Shown: in pieces, positions 25,297 through 32,640 of the stretch
How the letters are laid out: every line of letters begins with the position of its first letter
Position numbering within the stretch: the stretch's first letter is position 1
DNA from: Amycolatopsis solani
Lineage (GTDB): Bacteria; Actinomycetota; Actinomycetes; Mycobacteriales; Pseudonocardiaceae
NCBI RefSeq assembly: GCF_033441515.1
Contig: NZ_JAWQJT010000003.1
Coordinates: 1,054,001-1,118,000, forward strand
DNA length: 64,000 bases
Direction of reading: 5' to 3'
Notes under the pieces: generated by a model
The model's input: the letters and a program-made list of their open reading frames with translations, nothing else
Told to the model about the DNA's origin: nothing
Databases searched by the model: none
Program-made: the position numbers and the translations under genes

Positions 25297-26070
25297 ATGC
25301 CCCGGAACGTGCTGGTCGAGCAGGACGGCCCCGTGACCACGATCACCATCGACCGGCCGGCGGCGCGCAACGCCGTCGACGGGCCGACCGCGGCCGAACT
25401 GGCCGACGCCTTCCGCGCGTTCGACGCCGACCCCGACGCGGCGGTCGCGGTGCTGACCGGGTCCGGCGGCGCGTTCTGCGCGGGCGCCGACCTCAAGGCC
25501 ATCGGCACCGGACGGGTGAACCGCACCCACCCGGACGGGGACGGGCCGATGGGCCCGACCCGGATGGCGCTCGGCAAGCCGGTGATCGCGGCGGTGCACG
25601 GGCCCGCCGTCGCGGGCGGGCTGGAACTGGCGCTGTGGTGCGACCTGCGGGTCGCCGACGCGACGGCGGTGTTCGGCGTGTACTGCCGCCGCTGGGGCGT
25701 CCCGCTGATCGACGGCGGGACGGTGCGCCTGCCGCGCCTGATCGGCCAGTCGCGGGCGATGGACCTGATCCTGACCGGACGGCCGGTGGAGGCGGACGAG
25801 GCGTTCTCGATCGGCTTGGCCAACCGCCTGGTCCCGGCCGGCGAGGCGGTCTCGGCGGCGCGGGAGCTGGCCCGTCAGCTCGCGGCGTTCCCGCAGGCCT
25901 GCCTGCGCGGCGACCGGCTCTCGGCGCTGGCGCAGTGGGGACAGTCCGAAGAGGACGCGCTGGCGGCGGAGTTCCGGGCCGCGATGGGCACGGGGGTGCT
26001 GGCGGCGGAGGCGGTCGACGGCGCGGCCCGGTTCGCCGGCGGCGAGGGCCGGCACGGCAGCTTCGGCTGA
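25297..26070 (+). CDS. Crotonase-fold enoyl-CoA hydratase/isomerase
   Basis: The 257-residue protein has the crotonase CoA-binding motif GAFCAGADLKAI (about 62-73) and the second oxyanion segment AAVHGPAVAGGLELAL. The position used by Glu144 of enoyl-CoA hydratase falls in YCRRWGVPLIDGGTVRLPRLI, where Asp/Gly replace the usual Glu, so isomerase or hydrolase activity is possible. GAGGAG precedes ATG 25297. It is monocistronic as far as the sequence shows, and its pathway cannot be given. Confidence 0.85.
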   Translation: MPRNVLVEQDGPVTTITIDRPAARNAVDGPTAAELADAFRAFDADPDAAVAVLTGSGGAFCAGADLKAIGTGRVNRTHPDGDGPMGPTRMALGKPVIAAVHGPAVAGGLELALWCDLRVADATAVFGVYCRRWGVPLIDGGTVRLPRLIGQSRAMDLILTGRPVEADEAFSIGLANRLVPAGEAVSAARELARQLAAFPQACLRGDRLSALAQWGQSEEDALAAEFRAAMGTGVLAAEAVDGAARFAGGEGRHGSFG

Positions 26071-26078
26071 CGCTCCAG

Positions 26079-26121
26079 GAAGGGGACGTTCAGGGCATCT
26101 CGTGCCGGCAAAGTCCCCTTC
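26079..26121. repeat. Family C hairpin after the crotonase gene
   Basis: GAAGGGGAC and GTCCCCTTC form a 9-bp stem around a 25-nt loop. It starts eight bases after the crotonase stop and may terminate transcription. Confidence 0.6.
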
Positions 26122-26232
26122 AGCGCGTCACGTGGCAAGCCTGAGCTCACTGTGCGCGACGCCGCGTCACCTGAGCGGGCGGATCCCGTGCCGGCGCGCC
26201 GGTTCCGGTCAAGCGGCCGATAAGGTCGCCGG

Positions 26233-26763
26233 ATGGACGACGACGTCGCCAGAGTCGTGCTCCGGCCAGTGGCCGAAGCCGATCTCGAGCTGCTCGACCA
26301 GCTGACCAACGATCCCACCGCCGCGGGCGAGCACCAGTGGTTCGGCTGGCACGACCCCGGCTACCTGCGCCGCCGGTGGCACGAAACCGGGATGCTCACC
26401 GCCGACAGCGGCATGCTCGTACCCGCGCTCGGCGGCCGCGTGCTCGGGCTCGTTTCGTGGCACCGCAGCCGGACCGGGCCGGCGTCGTACTGCTGGAACG
26501 TCGGTCTCGTGCTGGCGCCCGAAGCCCGCGGCCACGGCTACGGCACCGAGGCCCAGCGGCTGCTCGCCGAATACCTCTTCGCGCACACGCAGCTGAACCG
26601 CGTCGAAGCGACGACCGAGGTCGGCAACCGCGCCGAACAGCGCTCGCTCGAGAAAGCCGGCTTCACCCGCGAAGGCGTCCTCCGCGGCTACGACTTCCGG
26701 AACGGCGAGTGGCGCGACCACGTCATCTACTCGGTCGTGCGCTCCGACTTCTCGCGGAACTAG
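26233..26763 (+). CDS. GNAT-family N-acetyltransferase
   Basis: The 176-residue protein has the GNAT fold of the RimJ/RimL type: VVLRPVAEADLELL at the start, the acetyl-CoA loop LAPEARGHGYGTEAQRLL (Q/RxxGxG/A), and TEVGNRAEQRSLEKAGFTREGVLRGY at the C-terminus. Substrate unknown. AAGG lies seven bases before the ATG. It overlaps the convergent mcr gene by 4 bp. Confidence 0.88.
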   Translation: MDDDVARVVLRPVAEADLELLDQLTNDPTAAGEHQWFGWHDPGYLRRRWHETGMLTADSGMLVPALGGRVLGLVSWHRSRTGPASYCWNVGLVLAPEARGHGYGTEAQRLLAEYLFAHTQLNRVEATTEVGNRAEQRSLEKAGFTREGVLRGYDFRNGEWRDHVIYSVVRSDFSRN

Positions 26764-27896
26764 GCGATCGCGCCCGCCGAACGCAGGGCGCCGAGGTCCG
26801 TGACGCCCAGTTCGGCGAGCACGGCTTCGGTGTCGGATCCCTTGACGCGCGGGGCTTCCGGGGTTTCCGGCGGCGTCCGGTCGAACCGCGGCGCCGGGGC
26901 CGGCTGCACCATGCCGCCGATCTCGACGAACGTGCCCCGCGCCGCGTTGTGCGGGTGCGCCGCCGCTTCGCCCGGCGCCAGCACCGGCGTCAGGCACGCG
27001 TCGGTGCCTTCGGCGCGCGCGACGAGGTCGTCGCGCGTGTACTTGCCGATCGCCGTCGCGAGGATCTCGCGCAGGCGCGGCCACTGCGTCTTGTCGACGT
27101 GCAGCGGCAGCGATTCCGGGTCCAGCTCGAGGACCTTGACCAGATCGCCCCAGAACCGCATCTCGATCGCGCCGACGGCGACGTACTTGCCGTCCGCGGT
27201 CTCGTAGGTGTCGTAGAACGGGGCGCCGCCGTCGAGCATGTTGTCCCCGCGGCCGCCGCCCCACAGCCCGGCCGCGGCCATGCCGTGCAGGCTGGTGGTG
27301 AGCAGCGCGGCGCCGTCGACCATCGACGCGTCGACGACCTGCCCGCGCCCGGAGGTGTTCCGTTCGTAGAGCGCGGCCAGGATGCCCATGGCCAGCAGCA
27401 GCCCGCCGCCGCCGAAGTCGCCGACGAGGTTGAGCGGAGGCACCGGCCGCTCGCCCGCGCGCCCGATCGGTTCGAGCGCGCCGGCGATGCCGATGTAGTT
27501 GATGTCGTGGCCGGCCGCCGTGGCCAGCGGCCCGTCCTGGCCCCAGCCGGTCATCCGGCCGTAGACCAGCCGCGGGTTGCGGGCGTGCACGACATCCGGG
27601 CCGAGCCCGATCCGCTCGGCGACGCCGGGGCGGAAGGGCTCGATGAGGACGTCGGCGGTGTCGCACAGCTTCAGCACCAGCTCGACGCCTTCGGGCGTCT
27701 TGGTGTTGATGCCGACCGTGCGGCGGCCGCGAGCCAGCGGGTCGGTCGGGAGGCCGAGCACGTCCTCCCCCGGCGTCGCGCGGTCGACGCGGACGACGTC
27801 GGCGCCGAGGTCACCGAGGATCATCGCGGCGAAGGGCCCCGGCGCGAGACCGGCGAGCTCCACCACCTTCAGGCCGCTGAGCGGACCTGCCTTCAT
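26760..27896 (-). CDS. mcr: Alpha-methylacyl-CoA racemase (CaiB/BaiF CoA-transferase fold)
   Basis: The 378-residue protein matches mycobacterial MCR along its length. The catalytic His sits in GHDINYIG and the catalytic Asp in NLVGDFGGGG; GRGQVVDASMVDG and DGGAPFYDTYE are also conserved. MCR interconverts R and S 2-methylacyl-CoA, needed for beta-oxidation of methyl-branched fatty acids and sterol side chains. AAGGA precedes ATG 27896. It follows an acyl-CoA dehydrogenase gene by 11 bp, giving a racemase-dehydrogenase operon under the divergent TetR. Confidence 0.9.
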   Translation of the reverse strand: MKAGPLSGLKVVELAGLAPGPFAAMILGDLGADVVRVDRATPGEDVLGLPTDPLARGRRTVGINTKTPEGVELVLKLCDTADVLIEPFRPGVAERIGLGPDVVHARNPRLVYGRMTGWGQDGPLATAAGHDINYIGIAGALEPIGRAGERPVPPLNLVGDFGGGGLLLAMGILAALYERNTSGRGQVVDASMVDGAALLTTSLHGMAAAGLWGGGRGDNMLDGGAPFYDTYETADGKYVAVGAIEMRFWGDLVKVLELDPESLPLHVDKTQWPRLREILATAIGKYTRDDLVARAEGTDACLTPVLAPGEAAAHPHNAARGTFVEIGGMVQPAPAPRFDRTPPETPEAPRVKGSDTEAVLAELGVTDLGALRSAGAIA

Positions 27897-27907
27897 GTTC
27901 GGTCCTT

Positions 27908-29059
27908 TCACAGCGAGCGGGAGATGATTTCCTTCATGATCTCGCTGGTGCCGCCGAAGATCCGGGAGATCCGGACGTCGGCCCAGGCACGCGCGATCGG
28001 GTACTCGGTCATGTAACCGTAGCCGCCGAAGAGCTGCACGCAGTCGTCGATGACCTTGTTGACCCGCTCGGTGGTCCACAGCTTCGCCATCGCCGCGCCC
28101 TGGACGTCGAGCTCGCCCTTGAGGTGCCGTTCGATGCACTGGTCGAGGAACGCGCGCGAGACGGCGGCCTCGGTGGCGGCCTCGGCGAGGGTGAACTTGG
28201 TGTTCTGGAAGTTGAAGATCGGCCGGCCGAACGCCGTGCGCTCCTTGGTGTACTCGAGCGTGAGATCCACCGCGGCCTCCAGCCCGGCCACCGCGGTGAC
28301 GGCGATGATCAGCCGTTCCTGGGGCAGCTGCAGCATCAGCTGGAAGAAGCCCTGGCCCTCGGCGTCGCCGAGGAGGTTGGCGACCGGCACGCGGACGTCG
28401 TCGAAGAACAGCTCGGCGGTGTCCTGCCCCTTGAGCCCGACCTTGTCGAGGACGCGGCCGCGGCGGAAGCCCGGCGTGCCGGTCTCGACCACGACCAGCG
28501 AGACGCCCTGCGCGCCGGCGTCCGGGTCGGTCTTGACCGCGACGACGACGAGGTCGGCGTGGAAACCGTTGGTGATGAACGTCTTGGCGCCGTTGATGAC
28601 GTAGTGGTCGCCGTCGCGGACCGCGCGGGTCTTGATGCCCTGCAGGTCGGAGCCGGTGCCCGGCTCGGTCATCGCGATCGCGCCGACCATCTCGCCACTG
28701 GCCATCTTCGGCAGCCACTCGCGCTTCTTCTCTTCGGAAGCGTAGGCGCTCAGGTAGTGCGCGACGATTCCGTTGTGGACGGTCACGCCCCACGCGCTGT
28801 CCCCGGAGCGGGCCTGCTCTTCGTAGAGGACGGCTTCGTGCGCGAAGGTGCCGCCACCCCCGCCGTACTCCTCGGGGATGGACAGGCAGAGCAGCCCGAC
28901 CTCGCCCGCCTTGTTCCACAGCTCGCGGTCGACCTTCTTCTCGGCCGCCCAGCGCTCCTGGTGCGGCACGAGCTCCTTCTGCATGAACGACCGCGAGAGT
29001 TCGCGGAGGTCTTCGAGCTCGGTCGTGCTCCAGGAGCTCTTCGGCAGTTGCAGCGGCAC
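27908..29059 (-). CDS. Acyl-CoA dehydrogenase
   Basis: The 383-residue flavoprotein has standard acyl-CoA dehydrogenase motifs: AIAMTEPGTGSDLQG (FAD/substrate), KTFITNGFHADLV, and the C-terminal QLFGGYGYMTEYPIARAWADVRISRIFGGTSEI. The usual catalytic Glu region (YPIARAWAD) is intact. It likely desaturates the 2S-methyl or straight-chain acyl-CoA delivered by the downstream racemase. GTG start with AGGAGGG seven bases upstream. Operon with mcr; probably controlled by the divergent TetR through the dyad at 29081-29098. Confidence 0.92.
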   Translation of the reverse strand: MPLQLPKSSWSTTELEDLRELSRSFMQKELVPHQERWAAEKKVDRELWNKAGEVGLLCLSIPEEYGGGGGTFAHEAVLYEEQARSGDSAWGVTVHNGIVAHYLSAYASEEKKREWLPKMASGEMVGAIAMTEPGTGSDLQGIKTRAVRDGDHYVINGAKTFITNGFHADLVVVAVKTDPDAGAQGVSLVVVETGTPGFRRGRVLDKVGLKGQDTAELFFDDVRVPVANLLGDAEGQGFFQLMLQLPQERLIIAVTAVAGLEAAVDLTLEYTKERTAFGRPIFNFQNTKFTLAEAATEAAVSRAFLDQCIERHLKGELDVQGAAMAKLWTTERVNKVIDDCVQLFGGYGYMTEYPIARAWADVRISRIFGGTSEIMKEIISRSL

Positions 29060-29080
29060 GGGACACCCTCCTGCTGGAAA

Positions 29081-29098
29081 ACATGACGATCAGCATGT
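29081..29098. promoter_or_regulatory. Candidate TetR operator between the acyl-CoA dehydrogenase and tetR
   Basis: ACATGACGATCAGCATGT: ACATG/CATGT arms and a central GATC in an 18-bp imperfect palindrome, in the 96-bp divergent gap. Confidence 0.5.
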
Positions 29099-29155
29099 AA
29101 GTTCTCTGCGGAATGTACATCCGTACCGGCCTGTAGGTAAAGCAGGGAGGCCGAA

Positions 29156-29773
29156 GTGCCCTCGACGGCGCACCGGACCCAGGCGCAGCGGCGCGAACAG
29201 ACTCGCACCGCGCTGCTCGACGCGACCATCGACTGCCTGGTGGACGTCGGCTACGCGCGCACGTCGGTCCAGGAGATCTGCGCCCGCGCGGGCGTTTCGA
29301 AGGGCGCGGTGCAGCACCACTTCACCGCGAAGGCCGAGCTGATGGCGGCCGCGGTGGAGCACCTGACGACGAAGCTGCGCCGCCGGCTCGCGGCCTCGCT
29401 GGACGAGCTGCCCGGCGGCGGCACCGGCGTCGCCGCGGCGATCGACCTGCTGTGGACCGGCTACTCGGGCACGCTCTCGACCGCCGTCACCGAGCTGTGG
29501 GTCGCCGCCCGCACCGACCCCGAGCTGCGCGCGGCCATCCGCCCGGTCGACCGCGCGCTCGGGCGCGCCACGCTGGAGCACGTCACCCAGGTCGCCGGCG
29601 AACTCCCGCCCGAGCGCGCCGAAATGCTGTTCTGGCTCACCGTCAACCTCACGCGCGGGCTGGCGCTGGACGCCGAACTCGGCGGCGACCCGGACCGGCG
29701 CCGCCAGCTCCTCGAGGAGTGGAAGCGCATCGCCGTCCTGCTCTACCAGGACGCCGCCGCTGCTCCGAGCTGA
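29156..29773 (+). CDS. TetR-family regulator of the acyl-CoA dehydrogenase-mcr operon
   Basis: The 205-residue protein has a TetR helix-turn-helix (TSVQEICARAGVSKGAVQHHFTAKAELM; the QHHF variant of the YYHF motif) and a ligand-binding C-terminal half. GTG start at 29156, GGGAGG upstream. It is divergent to the operon above and so likely responds to an acyl-CoA ligand; the effector is not visible from sequence. Confidence 0.88.
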   Translation: MPSTAHRTQAQRREQTRTALLDATIDCLVDVGYARTSVQEICARAGVSKGAVQHHFTAKAELMAAAVEHLTTKLRRRLAASLDELPGGGTGVAAAIDLLWTGYSGTLSTAVTELWVAARTDPELRAAIRPVDRALGRATLEHVTQVAGELPPERAEMLFWLTVNLTRGLALDAELGGDPDRRRQLLEEWKRIAVLLYQDAAAAPS

Positions 29774-29834
29774 CGAACCCCTTATCCGCGGCGCCGGAAT
29801 CGTGGTCCAATCCCCCGGACAGAGGGGAGCCACC

Positions 29835-30914
29835 ATGACCGCCGCTCCGCAGCCGTACCCCTACGGTCCGCCGCCCGCCCGGCCCCCCGCCGATCCGGGC
29901 GGGTTCTCCCGGCTGCTCGCCGGGATGTTCGGCGCCGTGGCCGCGGCCCTGGTGGTGGCCGGGTCGTTCCTGCCGCAGACGTCGTTCGAGCAGGTCGTCG
30001 ACGGCAAGAGCGAGAGCAGCCAGACGATCAGCGCATGGTCGCGGTCGTTCTCCGTCGAACCCGGCGAGGAAGCCAAGAAGTTCTACGAGAACACCCACGT
30101 CGCGCGCTACGGGATCCCGCTCACCGCCGGCGCCGTGGTGCTGCTGGCCGGGGCCGGGCTGGCCTTCGCGGGACGGCGCCGCTCGGCGGGCGCGGGCGTC
30201 CGCGACGGCGCCCGGACGGCGCTGGTGGCCGGCGGCGCCGGGGTGGCCGCGGCGGTGTGGATGCTCGGCATGGACGTCTCGGCGACGTTGAGCTACGAGT
30301 CCGGCGAGGGCACGATCCAGTCGCACTACGCGACCGGCACGGGGTTCTGGCTGCTGCTCGGCGGCGGGGCGGTCGCGCTGGTGGCGCTGGTGTTCGCGGT
30401 GCTGGCCGGACGGCGGGCCCCCGCCGCGGCCGGTCCCGGCGGGCCGCCGGGGCCGTACCCGCAGCAGCAGTCGCGGCCGTATCCGGTGCCGCCGCAGCAG
30501 TACCCCGGCGCGCCGCAGTTCCCGAGGCAGGCTTACGGCGGCCAGGGTTACGGGACACCACCGTCCCAGCCCTTCCCGGCGCAGCCCCAGGCCGGGCCGT
30601 ACGGCGCACCGCAGTCCCAGCCCTTCCCGGCGCAACCCCAGGCCGGACCGCAGTCCCAGCCCTTCCCCGCGCAGCAGCCGCCCACCCCGGCGCACGGCAC
30701 ACCGCAACCGCAGCAGCCCTTCGGCGCCCAGCCCTACGGCGGCGCGCCCGCACAGCCGGCTCCCGACCGGACCGACGACGAGCCCGTGTCCGGCGACCTG
30801 TCGTCGCGGCTCGACGACGCCTACGGCGGCGCCACCCAGGCCCACCCGCCGCCGAAGCAGGAGCCGACCGAGCCGACCTACCAGCTCCCGCCGCTGAACC
30901 CGCCCAATACATGA
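29835..30914 (+). CDS. Four-helix membrane protein with a Pro/Gln-rich tail
   Basis: The 359-residue protein has a short Pro-rich N-terminus, four predicted membrane helices between about 20 and 195 (for example LLAGMFGAVAAALVVAGSFL and GTGFWLLLGGGAVALVALVF), and a 160-residue tail in which QSQPFPAQPQAGP-like units repeat three times. No family is recognised. AGGGGAG precedes ATG 29835. Such tails in actinobacterial membrane proteins often face the cytoplasm and bind partners, which is inference here. Confidence 0.7.
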   Translation: MTAAPQPYPYGPPPARPPADPGGFSRLLAGMFGAVAAALVVAGSFLPQTSFEQVVDGKSESSQTISAWSRSFSVEPGEEAKKFYENTHVARYGIPLTAGAVVLLAGAGLAFAGRRRSAGAGVRDGARTALVAGGAGVAAAVWMLGMDVSATLSYESGEGTIQSHYATGTGFWLLLGGGAVALVALVFAVLAGRRAPAAAGPGGPPGPYPQQQSRPYPVPPQQYPGAPQFPRQAYGGQGYGTPPSQPFPAQPQAGPYGAPQSQPFPAQPQAGPQSQPFPAQQPPTPAHGTPQPQQPFGAQPYGGAPAQPAPDRTDDEPVSGDLSSRLDDAYGGATQAHPPPKQEPTEPTYQLPPLNPPNT

Positions 30915-30945
30915 AAGATATTCACATCAGACTGGACATCTGACG

Positions 30946-30973
30946 TACCGACGGTATGGTGTACTCGTCGGTA
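30946..30973. promoter_or_regulatory. Candidate operator upstream of the succinate-semialdehyde dehydrogenase gene
   Basis: TACCGACG and CGTCGGTA are inverted across 12 bp, and the left arm is itself part of the 11-bp palindrome TACCGACGGTA. TetR-type sites look like this, but no regulator gene is adjacent. Confidence 0.45.
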
Positions 30974-31023
30974 ACCCCTGCGCGGCGTCGCGCGGACTCC
31001 GGACGCCGCGGAACGGAGACGTC

Positions 31024-32634
31024 ATGACCAGCACGACCCCCGCGAACACGGTCGAAGAAACCCCGCTGCCCCCGACCGTCGGCGGCGTCGCCGGGGCGCC
31101 CGGCTCGGCTCGGGCGGCCCAGCTCGTCGCCCGCGTGGCCGGCGGGGCGGACTCGGCGCCGGTCCGGATGCGCGCGCCCTTCACCGGGCAGCCGATCGCG
31201 ACCCTGCCGCAGGCCACCGACGCCGACGTCCGCTCGGTGTTCGGCCACGCGCGCACGGCCCAGCGCGCGTGGGCGGAGCACTCCCCCGCCGAACGCGCCC
31301 GCGTGCTCACCCGCCTGCACGACCTGGTGCTGGCCCGCCAGGACGAGGTGCTCGACCTGGTCCAGGTCGAAGCGGGCAAGGCCCGGCTCGACGCGTTCGA
31401 CGAAGTCAGCGCGACCGCACTGGTGGCGGCCTACTACGGCAAGCACGCGGCCAAGATCCTGGCCCCGCGGCGCGTCGCGGGTGTCATCCCCGGTCTGACC
31501 CGCGCCGGGGAGATCCGGCACCCCAAGGGCGTCGTCGGGATCATCTCGCCGTGGAACTACCCCCTCGCCCTGACCGCGATGGACGTCCTGCCTGCCCTGG
31601 CCGCGGGCAACGCCGTCGTGCAGAAGCCGGACAACCAGACCGCGCTCTCGGCGCTGTGGCTGCACGAGCTCGCCGAAGAGGCGGGGCTCCCCGCCGGGAC
31701 CTGGCAGATCGTGCTCGGCCGCGGCTCGAAGATCGGCACCGCGCTGGTCGAGGAGTCGGACTACCTGTGCTTCACCGGCTCCACGCCGACCGGCAAGGAA
31801 CTGGCCGGGCAGGTGGCCAAGCGGCTGACGTCGTACTCGCTGGAGCTCGGCGGCAAGAACCCGATGATCGTGCTGCCCGACGCCGACGTCGCGAAGGCCG
31901 CGACCGGCGCGGTGACGGCGTGCTTCTCCTCGGCGGGCCAGCTGTGCGTGTCGGTCGAGCGGATCTACGTCCACGAGGACATCCGCGACGAGTTCACCCG
32001 CGCGTTCGTGGCGAAGACCGCGGCCTTGAAGCTCGGCGGCGCGCTCGACTACCAGGCCCAGATGGGCTCGCTGACGTCGGAAGACCAGCTCGCGACGGTG
32101 TCGGCGCACGTCGAAGACGCGCGCGAGAAGGGCGCTTCGGTGCTCACCGGCGGCCGCGCCCGGCCCGACCTCGGCCCGCTGTTCTACGAGCCGACGGTGC
32201 TCTCCGGTGTCACCCCGGGCATGCTGCCGTTCGCGGACGAGACCTTCGGGCCGGTCGTCTCGATCTACGGCTACACCGACGTCACCGAGGCGATCGACCA
32301 GGCCAACGACACGCCGTTCGGGCTCAACGCCAGCGTCTGGTCCCGCAACGGCCGCGCGGGCTGGGAGGTCGGCGCCCGGCTGAAGGCGGGCACGGTCAAC
32401 GTCAACGAGGGCTACGCGGCGACGTTCGGCAGCGTCGGCGTGCCGATGGGCGGCATGAAGGACTCGGGCGTCGGGCGCCGCAACGGCGCCGAAGGACTCC
32501 TGAAGTACACCGAGTCCCAGTCGATCGCGCTGCAGCGCGGGCTGGCGCTGCGGCCGCCGCGCGCGGTGCCGGGTTCGCTGTGGTCGCGCGGGATGACGTT
32601 CGGCCTCAAGGCCCTGCGCCGCCTCCCCCGCTGA
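31024..32634 (+). CDS. gabD2: Succinate-semialdehyde dehydrogenase (aldehyde dehydrogenase family)
   Basis: The 536-residue enzyme has the aldehyde dehydrogenase motifs: ISPWNYPLALTAMDVLPALAAGN, catalytic Glu in SLELGGKNPM, catalytic Cys in CFSSAGQLCVS, and the C-terminal TFGPVVSIY. It matches actinobacterial GabD2-type proteins (Rv1731), which oxidise succinate semialdehyde to succinate with NADP+. This closes the GABA shunt or the variant TCA cycle. GGAG six bases before the ATG. The stop is six bases from the convergent LuxR gene. Confidence 0.85.
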   Translation: MTSTTPANTVEETPLPPTVGGVAGAPGSARAAQLVARVAGGADSAPVRMRAPFTGQPIATLPQATDADVRSVFGHARTAQRAWAEHSPAERARVLTRLHDLVLARQDEVLDLVQVEAGKARLDAFDEVSATALVAAYYGKHAAKILAPRRVAGVIPGLTRAGEIRHPKGVVGIISPWNYPLALTAMDVLPALAAGNAVVQKPDNQTALSALWLHELAEEAGLPAGTWQIVLGRGSKIGTALVEESDYLCFTGSTPTGKELAGQVAKRLTSYSLELGGKNPMIVLPDADVAKAATGAVTACFSSAGQLCVSVERIYVHEDIRDEFTRAFVAKTAALKLGGALDYQAQMGSLTSEDQLATVSAHVEDAREKGASVLTGGRARPDLGPLFYEPTVLSGVTPGMLPFADETFGPVVSIYGYTDVTEAIDQANDTPFGLNASVWSRNGRAGWEVGARLKAGTVNVNEGYAATFGSVGVPMGGMKDSGVGRRNGAEGLLKYTESQSIALQRGLALRPPRAVPGSLWSRGMTFGLKALRRLPR

Positions 32635-32640
32635 GGCCCC

